Below are positions 29,925 through 38,998 of a DNA stretch of 64,000 nucleotides, piece after piece. The stretch comes from Tessaracoccus lacteus (lineage in GTDB: Bacteria > Actinomycetota > Actinomycetes > Propionibacteriales > Propionibacteriaceae), in the NCBI RefSeq assembly GCF_029917005.1, contig NZ_CP123967.1:992001-1056000 (forward strand), written 5' to 3'. Made by a program: the position numbers and the translations under genes. Within the stretch, counting starts at the first letter, position 1. The number at the start of each line of letters is the position of its first letter. The notes beneath the pieces are model-generated. The model was not told the origin of the DNA, did no database searches, and saw nothing but the letters and a program-made list of their open reading frames with translations.

Positions 29925-31112
29925 ATGACACTGATCGCACACGTCGACATGGACGCGTTCTACGCCTCGGTCGAGATGGCGAGGCACCCGGAGCTCCGGG
30001 AGGTGCCGATGTTCGTCGGCGGCTCCACGCGGGGCGTGGTGCTGTCGGCCAACTACCCTGCCCGCCGGTACGGCATCGCGGGAGGCATGCCGTCGAGCCG
30101 GGCCCGCAGGCTCTGCCCGCAGGTCGCCGTCGTGCCGCCGGACTTCGACCACTACGGGGAGGTCTCCGCCGGCATCGAGGAGATCTTCGACACCGTGACG
30201 GACCGCGTCGAGATGGCCTCGATCGACGAGGCCTTCCTCGACCTGACCACCGCCATGCGCAGGCTCGGCGGGGACCCGGACGAGGTCGCGGCCGGCCTCC
30301 GCGCGCAGATAGCCGACGAGCAGGGCGTGCCCTGCTCGGTGGGCATGGGGCCGAGCAAGTTCATCGCCAAGCTCGCCTCCAACCATGCCAAGCCCGACGG
30401 CATGCTGCGGGTGCCTGCCTCCGACGTCGTCTCGTTCCTGCACCCGCTGCCCGTCGAGGCCATCTGGGGGGTGGGGGAGGCGACGGCCACCAAGCTGCAC
30501 CGCCTGGGGCTCGACACCGTCCGCGACATCGCCAGCACGCCGAGGGCCACGCTGTGCCGGGCGCTCGGGGACACGCAGGGGGCCCTGCTGTACGACCTCT
30601 CCTGGGGACGCGACGACCGCTCGGTGCTCGCCCGCGAGCCTGCCGAACACAGCGTCGGGTCGCAGGAGACGTTCGGTCACGACACCGACGACGCGGACCT
30701 GGTCGCCACCGAGATCCTGCGGATGGCGGAGCGGACGGCCTCCCGGATGCGCGCACAGCAGATGGTGGGCCGGACCGTCACGCTGTCGGTCAGGTTCGCC
30801 GACTTCACCACCATCACCCGCACCGGGACGTTGCCCGCCTACACCGACAGGACGAACGACATCCACGCCGAGGCCATGCGGCTGTTCCGCCGGCTCAATC
30901 TGCAGCGGGCCCGGATCCGGCGGGTCGGCGTGCGGGCCGAGAAGCTCGTGCCGAAGTCCGTCACGTACGAGCAGCCGGCGCTCGACGACCCGGCCCGCGG
31001 CTGGGGGGAGGCCGATGCCGCGACGGACAACCTCGTGCTGCGGTTCGGCCCGCACGCCCTCCGGCGTGCCCGCCTGACGCGCCGCCCTGCGGTGACAACC
31101 GGCGCGGAGTAG
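29925..31112 (+). CDS. dinB: DNA polymerase IV (Y-family translesion polymerase)
   Basis: 395-residue Y-family polymerase. All catalytic acidic residues are present: D8 in HVDMDAFYASVE and D101/E102 in SIDEAFLDL. The thumb HhH segment (LPVEAIWGVGEATATKLHRLG) and little finger follow. This separates it from ImuB, the inactive Y-family protein usually paired with DnaE2. I see no QxxLF clamp motif at the C-terminus. ATG 29925 lies 1 base after the dnaE2 stop with GGGAGATGAG around it, so it is the third gene of the SOS operon. Confidence 0.94.
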   Translation: MTLIAHVDMDAFYASVEMARHPELREVPMFVGGSTRGVVLSANYPARRYGIAGGMPSSRARRLCPQVAVVPPDFDHYGEVSAGIEEIFDTVTDRVEMASIDEAFLDLTTAMRRLGGDPDEVAAGLRAQIADEQGVPCSVGMGPSKFIAKLASNHAKPDGMLRVPASDVVSFLHPLPVEAIWGVGEATATKLHRLGLDTVRDIASTPRATLCRALGDTQGALLYDLSWGRDDRSVLAREPAEHSVGSQETFGHDTDDADLVATEILRMAERTASRMRAQQMVGRTVTLSVRFADFTTITRTGTLPAYTDRTNDIHAEAMRLFRRLNLQRARIRRVGVRAEKLVPKSVTYEQPALDDPARGWGEADAATDNLVLRFGPHALRRARLTRRPAVTTGAE

Positions 31113-31204
31113 GGGCGGAGCGCGGCACGGGGGATTAACACGCGAAGCGTCAACCGTTAAGCGGCCGACACGCGATCGCAACCTTTGCCCGGTTGGATCG
31201 AGCC

Positions 31205-31924
31205 ATGAAGCTGCTCATCCTGGCTCCAGCAACCCACTACGAACAAGGCTGGTTCGGCGAACTGCTGACCGGGCTCGCGGAGAACACGGTGCGGGCGGCC
31301 GCGGACGACGGCTGGAGCACCACCCTGCTCGGCCTGCAGGACTGCAGCGACCACGACTGGCACGCGGCGCTGGCGGACACGGACGCCGTCGTCCTGCTCG
31401 GGGGGCACGACGTGGACCCCCGGTACTACGGAGGACGCGCCGAGTACCCCGGCTCGGGGGACCACCTTGCGACGGCGGACCGCCGGTCGCTGGCCGTCAT
31501 CCAGGCCTGCCACGCCGACCGCATCCCGCTGCTGGGCATCTGCCGCGGGCTGCACCTGCTCAACGTCGCCTTCGGCGGAACGCTCGAGCCTCATCTGACC
31601 AATGCCGACGAGCACCGCGTGGCAGACGGCCAGGGTGAGATGCTCCGCCACGACGTCGACGTGCTGCCCGGGACGTGGCTGGCCGACGCCGTCGGCGCGG
31701 AGCACCTCGTGGTCTGCAGTGGACATCACCAGGCCGTCCGCACGTTGGGCGACGGGCTGCGCGCGTCCGCCTGGGCGCGCCACGACGGGCTGATCGAGGG
31801 CATCGAGCACCCGGCGCGGGCGATGGTGGGGGTGCAGTGGCACCCCGAGGCAACCGACGCGGACCCCGCGCAGCTGGCGTCGCTGCTCGCGTGGCTCGAG
31901 GCCCAGGTGCGCGAGGGGGCCTAG
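31205..31924 (+). CDS. Class I glutamine amidotransferase-like hydrolase (peptidase C26 / PuuD-like)
   Basis: A 239-residue protein with the amidotransferase triad: nucleophile in LLGICRGLHLLNVAFGG and the His/Glu pair in VGVQWHPEATD. VVLLGGHDVDPRYYGG is typical of gamma-glutamyl-GABA hydrolase-like proteins that act on gamma-glutamyl compounds. It is a single gene, not fused to a synthetase. I use ATG 31205; an upstream GTG would add four residues. Its last 4 bases overlap the convergent DUF3040 gene. Exact substrate not readable. Confidence 0.88.
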   Translation: MKLLILAPATHYEQGWFGELLTGLAENTVRAAADDGWSTTLLGLQDCSDHDWHAALADTDAVVLLGGHDVDPRYYGGRAEYPGSGDHLATADRRSLAVIQACHADRIPLLGICRGLHLLNVAFGGTLEPHLTNADEHRVADGQGEMLRHDVDVLPGTWLADAVGAEHLVVCSGHHQAVRTLGDGLRASAWARHDGLIEGIEHPARAMVGVQWHPEATDADPAQLASLLAWLEAQVREGA

Positions 31925-32316
31925 TTGTCGCCGCCCTCCTGGCGGCGGCGCCAGCGCTCCTCGAGTCGGTCCATGAAGTCTGAGGTCGGCTCCTGTGACG
32001 GCGTCGGCTTCGAGGGGCCGGCCGACGGCCTGGCCGGCTGGCCGCCGTCGCCGACCCGGCGCCAGGAGCCGATCCCGACGAGGGCGGAGGCCAGCATCAC
32101 GAGGAACCCGAGGACGCTGACGGTCCAGTGCACCTGGACGCCACCGAGCAGGACCAGAATGCCGAGCACGAACCCCAGGCCGGCGAAGGCGGCCCTGCGG
32201 CGGTGCACGCGGACCTCGGCGTTGCCGCTCAGCGTGTCCGCGAGCTTCGGGTCCTCAGCCATGAGGGACGCCTCAAGCTGCTCCAGCAGCTTGCGTTCCT
32301 GTTCAGAAAGCGCCAT
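31921..32316 (-). CDS. DUF3040 domain membrane protein
   Basis: 131 residues starting MALSEQERKLLEQLEASLMA, the signature of DUF3040, followed by DPKLADTL and two membrane segments (about residues 43-82). The C-terminus is hydrophilic. Small proteins of this type lie near mraZ in many actinobacteria, including mycobacteria. GGGGGA before the ATG is a good ribosome site. Function unknown. Confidence 0.85.
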   Translation of the reverse strand: MALSEQERKLLEQLEASLMAEDPKLADTLSGNAEVRVHRRRAAFAGLGFVLGILVLLGGVQVHWTVSVLGFLVMLASALVGIGSWRRVGDGGQPARPSAGPSKPTPSQEPTSDFMDRLEERWRRRQEGGDN

Positions 32317-32377
32317 GGGGTCCCCCTATCGGGTTGTGGTGCATTCGATTCTATGTTGCCGCGCAACCAGGAGAAGC

Positions 32378-34525
32378 CTACCCTCGCCGCCCCATGAGCA
32401 TGGAGGCAGGCAGGAACCTGGCCAGCAGCCGACGGCGCATCGGCACCGCGCGCGCGACCGCGCCGAGCACGGTGGAGACCAGCTCCGCGGGGGGCGGAGA
32501 CTCGCCGTCGCGGGCGAAGCGGCTCCGCTCGACCAGGGCCGCCAGGGAGCGCAGCGCGGCCGCCCCCTCCGGTGCGAGCCGCCCGGCAGCGACGGCCGCC
32601 GCCGGCACGGGAGACCCAGACGGCCAGTCGAGGCCATGGTCGAGGTAGGTGGCACGCACCTCATCCCAGGCTCCGTCCGCGGCCGTGGCGGCGGGCAGAG
32701 AGTGGGCGAGCCGTCGCCGCCGCTGGACGACCCGGGCGACGCCCGGCGCCACGAGCAGCGCCAGCACGGCAAGCGCCGCGAAGACCCCGGCACCGTTGCC
32801 GCGGCCGGACGGCTCGTCCCCCGTCGCGACTCCTGGTGCCGTCGGCTCGGCCGTCGGCTGCCCCGGCTCCGGGGTGGCCTCGGGCTGCGTCTCCTCCGGC
32901 GTCGGCTCGGCGCTCGGTTCCTCCTGTGGCCCGGTGGTGCCGGAGGTGCCGGCCGGTCCTGAGAAGGCGGGGGTCGGCTCGAAGGGGACCCAGCCGAGAC
33001 CCTCGAGGTACAGCTCCGGCCAGGCGTGCGCGTCATGCGCCGTCACCTCGAAGGTACCCGGGGAGGTCTCGTCGCCGGGCGCGAAGCCGACGGCGATGCG
33101 CGACGGGATGCCGGCCATCCTGGCCAGTACTGCCATGCCCATCGCAAAATGCACGCAGTAGCCGGAGCGATCGGTGAGGAGGAAGTTGCTGATGGTGCCG
33201 AGCCCGGTGGAGGCGGGGGCGGACAGCGAGTACTCGAAGCGGTTGGAGCGCAGGAAGTCCTGGATGGCCAGCGCGGCCGCCCCGTCGGTGTCGTCGGCTG
33301 TCGCCAGGATGGAGTCGAGGAGCTGCTGCACGCCGTCGTCGAGTCCGTCGGGGATCTCGGTCGTGACGGCGGGGACGCCGGAGCCAGCGGAGGCCTGCGC
33401 GATCTCGTCGCGCGTCGGGTCCGGCTGCCGCGCCGTGGCGGTGTAGGTCAGCCCGACGCTCTGCTGCGCCCGCTCAGGCCCGGATGCGACGATGCTGAGC
33501 GTCTCGGGGTCGAAGGCCCAGGTGCCGGCGGCGCTGATGGAGCGCGGCGCGAACGGGACGGGCAGGTAGTCCGACGGCACCGCCATCTCGACGGTGACAG
33601 AGACGTCCTCGCCGGGGTAGGGGGAGGCGCTGCCCAGACCGAAGCGGCTCAGCGTCATCGGCACCAACTGCGCGCCGTCGGACGTCAGCTGCGTGAGCGC
33701 GACGGTGCGCAGGTAGGTGGGCCGACCCGTGTCGGAGGTGTAGGTCAGCACCCGGGCGTCGATCGGGCGGCGCAGGTCCCGGTCCAGCTGCAGGGTGGGG
33801 TCGGCGAGCTGGATCGGGCCGCTGGACCCGGGCTCCTGCCAGGCCTGCTGATTGCCCAGTGGCACGACGGCCGAGACGCCGAGCGCCAGCGCGGCCGCGG
33901 TCAGGCCGGCGACGCACGCGGTCACGGCCCGTGAAGCATGGAAGGCCAGCAGCCGCAAGGCCCCGCCTGCGGCGTCTCGGCCCATGGGCGTGGCGACCAG
34001 CAGGACGATGATGTAGGCGGCGATCACGGGGAGGGCGTAGAGCCACGGCACGTCCCCGAGCAGGATGAGGGCGGCGATGCCGAACACCAGGCCCAGCGGG
34101 ACGATGGACCAGCCCGGCTGCTCGAGGGAGTCGGCCAGCAGCTGGACCATGAGCAGCAGCACGGCCGTCAGCAGCAGGCACAACCATGCGACCCCGTCGG
34201 TGATCTGGAGTGGCGCGGCGCCGGTGCGGATCGCCGATACGCCATCCAGCGTGAGCGACCTGAGTGCCTCGAGTGGCGTTCCCGGGCCGGCGAGCGTCAG
34301 CCCGCGCCACAGGAGCACCCCGACGACGGCGACCCCCTGCGCGACGAAGATCGCACCGCGCGGCAGCCGCAGCAGGCTCAGCAGGCTCCCGACCGCCGCC
34401 GACGCCACGATCAGCGGCACCGCGGCCGTCAGGAGGCGCTGCCCGTCCAGCATCGCGCCCAGCGGCACCAGCGACAGCCACACGGCCGCCGCGATCGCGA
34501 CGTGGCCGACCCAGCGGTGCCTCAT
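32378..34525 (-). CDS. Transglutaminase-like membrane protein (DUF3488/TgpA type)
   Basis: 715 residues. The N-terminal half has about six hydrophobic segments (first WVGHVAIAAAVWLSLVPLGA), followed by an extracytoplasmic transglutaminase-like domain with the Cys in GYCVHFAMGMAVLARMAGIPSR in short form (SGYCVHFAMGMAVLAR), His in VTAHDAHAWPELYLEGLGW and Asp-like residue near PFEPTPAF. A Pro/Glu/Thr-rich linker precedes a last membrane segment (GVFAALAVLALLVAPG) and a cytosolic tail. ATG 34525 overlaps the DUF58 stop (ATGA). The MoxR-DUF58-transglutaminase order is a widespread module. Confidence 0.9.
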   Translation of the reverse strand: MRHRWVGHVAIAAAVWLSLVPLGAMLDGQRLLTAAVPLIVASAAVGSLLSLLRLPRGAIFVAQGVAVVGVLLWRGLTLAGPGTPLEALRSLTLDGVSAIRTGAAPLQITDGVAWLCLLLTAVLLLMVQLLADSLEQPGWSIVPLGLVFGIAALILLGDVPWLYALPVIAAYIIVLLVATPMGRDAAGGALRLLAFHASRAVTACVAGLTAAALALGVSAVVPLGNQQAWQEPGSSGPIQLADPTLQLDRDLRRPIDARVLTYTSDTGRPTYLRTVALTQLTSDGAQLVPMTLSRFGLGSASPYPGEDVSVTVEMAVPSDYLPVPFAPRSISAAGTWAFDPETLSIVASGPERAQQSVGLTYTATARQPDPTRDEIAQASAGSGVPAVTTEIPDGLDDGVQQLLDSILATADDTDGAAALAIQDFLRSNRFEYSLSAPASTGLGTISNFLLTDRSGYCVHFAMGMAVLARMAGIPSRIAVGFAPGDETSPGTFEVTAHDAHAWPELYLEGLGWVPFEPTPAFSGPAGTSGTTGPQEEPSAEPTPEETQPEATPEPGQPTAEPTAPGVATGDEPSGRGNGAGVFAALAVLALLVAPGVARVVQRRRRLAHSLPAATAADGAWDEVRATYLDHGLDWPSGSPVPAAAVAAGRLAPEGAAALRSLAALVERSRFARDGESPPPAELVSTVLGAVARAVPMRRRLLARFLPASMLMGRRG

Positions 34526-35742
34526 GTCGTCGCCCTCCGCCACGCGTCCGCCACGCCCGTGCGGGGGCCGTACAGCTCCACGGTCCACCCGTGGTTGCGC
34601 AGGAGGCGGAGCGCATCCGCGTGCTCTCCGGGCTCTCCGCCCCAGGCCTCGACGTCGGGGGCCAGCGCCACCCTGCTGAGCGCCCTGGTCCCGGCCGCGG
34701 CAAGGGCCGCCGCGTCGTGGGCCGTGAGCCTGCCGGTCGCGGCGACGATGGTGGCGGACGCGCCGAGCAGCTGGGGGTCCGCGACGGCCGCGCCGAGCCA
34801 CGTCTCCTCGGAGGAGGTGAGGTCCGTCATGGCCTCGAGTACCAGCTGGAGGGCGGCCTCGCCGAGCGTATGGCCGGGGTCGCAGGCCAGCCCGGCGGGC
34901 GACACGATCGTGAGCCGGTGCCGGCCCTCGGTGAGCTGCGCGGCGACCGACGTGACGGCGGAGACTGCCCATTCCAGTGAGGAGCCCGGACCCTGCCCGA
35001 AGTGCGCGCCCGTGCGGGTGTCGACGACCAGTGTGCTCGACGGGTCCCACGGGTGCTCCTCGAGCCGGACCATGAGGTCGCCCTGTCGGGCCGTCATCTT
35101 CCAGTGCACCCGTCGCAGGTCGTCTCCGTGGCGGTGCTCGCGTACCAGCACGTCGTCGCTGCCCGCCTGCCCGATCCGCTGGGGGGTGGCGTCGGCTGCG
35201 CCGAGGCGGGGGCTGGCCGTGAGCGAGCCGAGGCGCCACAGATGCGGGGTCACGCGCAGCGAGGTGGCGGGCCCCTCGGCCGCGACGCGGATCCGGGCCA
35301 GCGCGAGCGCGTCGGTGGCCTCGGCGGCGAGTGGACCGATTTGGTAGCGGCCCCGCTGGGTCGTGGCGATCGTGTAGCCGACGTCCTGCCGCCACGAGCC
35401 GAAGCCGCGGGCGATGCCGAACCGTGCGCCGTCGCCCAGCGCCGCCGGCGCGTGGTCGGTGAAACGCAGGGCGGCGGCCTGCGTCGTGGAGGCGCTGCGG
35501 ATCTCGACGACCACCCGCGCCGACTCGCCGATCGCGACCGTCGCGGGCTCGACGGTGCGACGGTGCGTGATGCGGGGCGGGTCGAGGGTGAGGTGAGCGA
35601 GGCTCAGCAGCGGCAGGAACACCGGAACGGCGGTCACCCAGATGAGGTCGCGCTCCCCGGCGATAGCGGCCCCGGCCGTCGCGACGAGCCCGATGACCAC
35701 CATTGCCCAGCCGCGGCCGGTCAGCCGCGCCCCGCGTGCCAC
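34522..35742 (-). CDS. DUF58 domain membrane protein
   Basis: 406 residues: two N-terminal membrane segments (MVVIGLVATAGAAIA and LIWVTAVPVFLPLLSLA), a beta-rich region, and the DUF58 core (DDLRRVHWKMTARQGDLMVR, then a von Willebrand A-like DTRTGAHF). Starts at GTG 35742, 4 bases after the moxR stop; a longer frame reading into moxR has no support. Partner of the MoxR ATPase, presumably a substrate or adaptor at the membrane. Confidence 0.88.
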   Translation of the reverse strand: MARGARLTGRGWAMVVIGLVATAGAAIAGERDLIWVTAVPVFLPLLSLAHLTLDPPRITHRRTVEPATVAIGESARVVVEIRSASTTQAAALRFTDHAPAALGDGARFGIARGFGSWRQDVGYTIATTQRGRYQIGPLAAEATDALALARIRVAAEGPATSLRVTPHLWRLGSLTASPRLGAADATPQRIGQAGSDDVLVREHRHGDDLRRVHWKMTARQGDLMVRLEEHPWDPSSTLVVDTRTGAHFGQGPGSSLEWAVSAVTSVAAQLTEGRHRLTIVSPAGLACDPGHTLGEAALQLVLEAMTDLTSSEETWLGAAVADPQLLGASATIVAATGRLTAHDAAALAAAGTRALSRVALAPDVEAWGGEPGEHADALRLLRNHGWTVELYGPRTGVADAWRRATT

Positions 35743-35746
35743 GCGG

Positions 35747-36712
35747 TCACCGCCGCTCTGGCAGCGGGATGGCGGCGACGGCGGCCCGGATGATGGCCGC
35801 CGGCTGTCTGCGGGCCACCTGCGCCTCGACAGTGGGGAGGATGCGGTGGGCGAGGACATCGACGGCCAGCGCGGAGACGTCCTCGGGGATGACGTAGTCG
35901 CGGCCGGAGAGGGCGGCCACCACCCGCGAGGCGCGCAGGAGGTGCAGGCCGGCGCGCGGGCTGGCGCCGAGCCTGAGGTCGGGGTGGTGGCGGGTGGCGT
36001 CGACGATTGAGACGATGTAGTCGTTGATGACGGGCGCCACGTAGACCGCGCGCACCGCGCGGATGGCGGCGGTCACCGTCGCCACGTCCGTGACGGGGTG
36101 CACGGCGGCCAGCTCGTCGCCGCCGGCGTGGTGCGCCAGCATCGCCACCTCGGCCCTGCGGTCGGGGTAGCCCATCGTGATGCGCGCCATGAAGCGGTCG
36201 CGCTGCGCCTCGGGCAGGGGGTAGGTCCCCTCCATCTCGATGGGGTTCTGCGTCGCGATCACCATGAAGGGCTCGGCCAGCGGATAGGTGGTGCCGTCGA
36301 CGGAGACCTGGCTCTCGGCCATGGCCTCCAGCAGCGCCGACTGCGTCTTCGGCGAGGCCCGGTTGATCTCGTCGCCGAGCACGACGTTGGCGAAGATGCC
36401 GCCCTTCTTGAACTCGAACTCCCGCGTCGACTGGTTGAACACCGACACGCCGGTGACGTCGGAGGGCAGCAGGTCCGGCGTGAACTGGATGCGCCGCACG
36501 TCGCCGGCGATGGACCGTCCCAGCGCCTTCGCCAGGACGGTCTTCCCGACGCCCGGCACGTCCTCGATCAGCAGGTGACCCTCGGCGAGGAGGACGGTGA
36601 CGGCCATCCTGAGCTGCGCCTGCTTGCCCTCGATCACGCGGGCCATCTCGTCGGTGATGCGGTTGGCGAGGAGTGCCACTTCCGGCAGCGACGGCGTCGG
36701 GATCTGGTCCAC
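35747..36712 (-). CDS. MoxR-family AAA+ ATPase
   Basis: 321-residue chaperone-like ATPase. Walker A is GVGKTVLAKALGRS and Walker B is VVLGDEINRASPKTQSALLEAM; sensor-like ATQNPIEMEGTYPLPEAQRDRF is characteristic of MoxR. The start is GTG 36712 with AAGGAG 5 bases upstream. First gene of the MoxR-DUF58-transglutaminase operon, transcribed away from mraZ. Confidence 0.92.
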   Translation of the reverse strand: MDQIPTPSLPEVALLANRITDEMARVIEGKQAQLRMAVTVLLAEGHLLIEDVPGVGKTVLAKALGRSIAGDVRRIQFTPDLLPSDVTGVSVFNQSTREFEFKKGGIFANVVLGDEINRASPKTQSALLEAMAESQVSVDGTTYPLAEPFMVIATQNPIEMEGTYPLPEAQRDRFMARITMGYPDRRAEVAMLAHHAGGDELAAVHPVTDVATVTAAIRAVRAVYVAPVINDYIVSIVDATRHHPDLRLGASPRAGLHLLRASRVVAALSGRDYVIPEDVSALAVDVLAHRILPTVEAQVARRQPAAIIRAAVAAIPLPERR

Positions 36713-36825
36713 CAGGGCTCCTTAGAAAAGTACTGCGGCGCGCCCAGCCTACCGAGCGGCCGCCTCGGCGCGGCCCCGCGCTTTCTCCGTGAACTGGGGA
36801 TCCGGTGACGGAAGGGGTGGGCGAG

Positions 36826-36880
36826 TGGAGGGAAGTGGGGTAATGTGGGGGCAAATGGAGGGGATTGGGCGGTGTTGGGA
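36826..36880 (+). promoter_or_regulatory. MraZ-binding repeat array upstream of mraZ
   Basis: Six TGGRN boxes occur at exactly 10-base intervals: 36826 TGGAG, 36836 TGGGG, 36846 TGGGG, 36856 TGGAG, 36866 TGGGC and 36876 TGGGA. MraZ is known to bind TGGGN repeats separated by 5 bases in front of its own operon. A -10-like TAATGT (36841-36846) is embedded in the array, so MraZ binding would cover the promoter. This is the control point of the dcw operon. Confidence 0.75.
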
Positions 36881-36900
36881 GCAGAAAGGGGGCCCGATCG

Positions 36901-37335
36901 ATGTTTCTCGGTACGTACTCGCCGAAGCTCGACGACAAGGGCCGCCTCATCGTGCCCGCCAAGTTCCGTGACGCTTTCGCCGACGGGCTGGTCATGACCA
37001 AGTCCCAGGAGCACGCGCTCGCGGTGTACCCCCAGGCTGACTTTCTGAACAAGATGTCGAACCTCGCCTCCGCCCCCAACACCCTGAGGCAGGTCCGCAG
37101 CTATCAGCGCATGGTGATGGCCGCGGCCAGCGACGACAGGCTCGACTCCCAGGGCAGGGTCACCATTCCTCCCCACCTGCGTGCCTATGCGGGGCTGGAG
37201 CGGGACGTCGTGGTGATCGGGGCGGGTGACCGTGCCGAGATCTGGGATGCCGAGACGTGGAACAGGTACGCCGAGGAACAGGAGTCGGACTTCTCAGACA
37301 TGGACGGAGAGTTCACGGCCTTCACGGGCACGTGA
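36901..37335 (+). CDS. mraZ: Transcriptional regulator MraZ
   Basis: 144-residue DNA-binding protein with two SpoVT/AbrB-like motifs: [20 protein letters not shown] (N-terminal) and [17 protein letters not shown] (C-terminal). It autoregulates the dcw cluster. ATG 36901 has AAAGGGGG upstream and gives the normal family length; the frame start at 36865 would add 12 atypical residues inside the binding repeats. Confidence 0.97.
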   Translation: MFLGTYSPKLDDKGRLIVPAKFRDAFADGLVMTKSQEHALAVYPQADFLNKMSNLASAPNTLRQVRSYQRMVMAAASDDRLDSQGRVTIPPHLRAYAGLERDVVVIGAGDRAEIWDAETWNRYAEEQESDFSDMDGEFTAFTGT

Positions 37336-37336
37336 A

Positions 37337-37421
37337 CCCGCCCGGTGGTTTCCGGCCGGTCCCGGCCCTGACATCACTTCCCCGATGTCAGGCCCGGTCC
37401 GGAAGGAAACCAGCGGGCGGT
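37337..37421 (+). repeat. Long imperfect inverted repeat between mraZ and rsmH
   Basis: Arms of about 38 bases pair around the loop ACTTCCCC (37376-37383). The inner arm TGACATC/GATGTCA (37369-37375 / 37384-37390) is perfect, and the outer arms GCCCGGTGGTTTCC / GGAAACCAGCGGGC pair with one mismatch; a few bulges lie between. It begins just after the mraZ stop and ends 39 bases before the rsmH start. It could be an attenuator, an RNA-processing site or an inserted element. Confidence 0.8.
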
Positions 37422-37460
37422 ACGAGACGCACAAGCAAGGCGAGCGAAGGATCGAGGCGG

Positions 37461-38420
37461 ATGACAGGGTTCACCGACGTTCACGATCCGGTCATGATCG
37501 ACCGGATCGTCGAGCTGCTCAGCCCTGCCCTGCAGCGGCCCGGGGCGGTCTATGTGGACGGCACCCTCGGCCTGGCGGGCCACGCCAGCGCCATCCTGGC
37601 CGCGAACCCCGAGGCGAGGCTCGTCGGCATCGACCGGGACCCCGACGCCCACGAGGTGGCCAGGGAGCGGCTGGGGGCCCTCGCGGACCGGGCGACGCTC
37701 GTGCAGGCGGTCTACGACGAGCTGCCGGACGTGCTCACCGACCTCGGCATCGGCAGAATCGACGCCATCCTGCTGGACCTCGGGCTCTCGTCTCTGCAGA
37801 TCGACCGCACCGAGCGGGGCTTCGCCTACCGTGTCGACGCGCCGCTGGACATGCGGATGAACCCCACGCAGGGGTCGACCGCGGCCGATGTGCTCAACAC
37901 CTACTCCGCCGGCGAGCTGGCCCGCATCCTCAAGTGGTACGGCGAGGAGCGGTTCGCGGACCGCATCGCACGTGCGGTCGTCGCGGCGCGCGAGGACGCG
38001 CCGTTCGACCGCTCCGGCAGGCTCGTCGACGTCATCTCCTCCGCGATCCCTGCCGCCGCCCGCCACACGGGCGGCCATCCGGCCAAGCGGACCTTCCAGG
38101 CCCTGCGCATCGAGGTCAACCGTGAGCTCGCGGCGCTGGAGGGCGTCCTCCCGGCTGCCGTGGCCGCGCTGGCCGTCGGCGGGCGGTTCGCTGTGCTCAG
38201 CTACCACTCCCTCGAGGACCGCCTCGTGAAACGCACCTTCGCAGCGGGCGCGGCCGACCGCGCGCCGCGGGACCTGCCCGTGGTGCCGGAGAACCTGCGG
38301 GCCGAGCTGCGCCTCCTCACGCGGGGCGCCGAGCGGCCGGGCGCCGAGGAGACCGCGACCAACCCACGAGCAGCGTCGGCGCGGCTGCGTGTCGCCGAGC
38401 GGATCAGGGAGGCCTCATGA
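37461..38420 (+). CDS. rsmH: 16S rRNA (cytosine-1402-N4)-methyltransferase
   Basis: 319-residue SAM-dependent methyltransferase (formerly MraW). Family blocks: [83 protein letters not shown] and [16 protein letters not shown] 37461 agrees with these; the frame is open further upstream through the inverted repeat but without family similarity. Its stop overlaps ftsL by 4 bases. Confidence 0.96.
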   Translation: MTGFTDVHDPVMIDRIVELLSPALQRPGAVYVDGTLGLAGHASAILAANPEARLVGIDRDPDAHEVARERLGALADRATLVQAVYDELPDVLTDLGIGRIDAILLDLGLSSLQIDRTERGFAYRVDAPLDMRMNPTQGSTAADVLNTYSAGELARILKWYGEERFADRIARAVVAAREDAPFDRSGRLVDVISSAIPAAARHTGGHPAKRTFQALRIEVNRELAALEGVLPAAVAALAVGGRFAVLSYHSLEDRLVKRTFAAGAADRAPRDLPVVPENLRAELRLLTRGAERPGAEETATNPRAASARLRVAERIREAS

Positions 38421-38998
38421 GTGCGGAGCTGATCGAGCATCTCGACGCCCCCGGGCGCGCCGGGCGGAGGAGACCGAAGCTGAGCGTCGTGCAGACGCCC
38501 ACCGCGACGGTCTCCACGCTGGGCTTCGTCGGGATCATCCTCGGGCTCATCACGCTCGGGCTCGGCGCGGTCATGGTGGTCAGCACCTCCGTGGGCGCGC
38601 AGTCCCGCGAGCTGACCGCCCTGCGCAGGGAGGCCACCGAGCTCGGCTACGAGACGGCGGCGCTCACGTCGCAGCTGCAGCGGCTGTCCAGCGCGAGCGC
38701 GCTCGCGATGCGCGCCACCGAGCTCGGCATGGTGCCCAACCCCTATCCGGCCTTCATCAACCTCGGCGACAGCTCCGTCACCGGCGATCCCACCCCCGTG
38801 ACGGGCAAGGAGATGCCCTTCCTGCGCGGCTCCAGGTCGGCGGCGGACGAGGCGAGCGTCCCGGTCACGACGACCACCACGACGACCGACGGGGAGGCCG
38901 AAGATGCGGACACCGGGGACCTCAGCGTGGCAGACGAGACGAGCGAGGAGAGCCTGATAACGTCGGCGGCCGACGACGCCACGCAGGAGGACCAGTGA
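38417..38998 (+). CDS. ftsL: FtsL-like cell division protein
   Basis: Small bitopic protein of 193 residues placed between rsmH and ftsI, the usual FtsL position. A cytosolic N-terminus precedes one membrane segment (about residues 34-56, [20 protein letters not shown]) and a short coiled coil ([20 protein letters not shown]). The C-terminal tail is long, acidic and Ser/Thr-rich ([19 protein letters not shown]), probably extracytoplasmic and variable. ATGA overlaps on the 5' side, GTGA on the 3' side. Confidence 0.85.
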   Translation: MSAELIEHLDAPGRAGRRRPKLSVVQTPTATVSTLGFVGIILGLITLGLGAVMVVSTSVGAQSRELTALRREATELGYETAALTSQLQRLSSASALAMRATELGMVPNPYPAFINLGDSSVTGDPTPVTGKEMPFLRGSRSAADEASVPVTTTTTTTDGEAEDADTGDLSVADETSEESLITSAADDATQEDQ

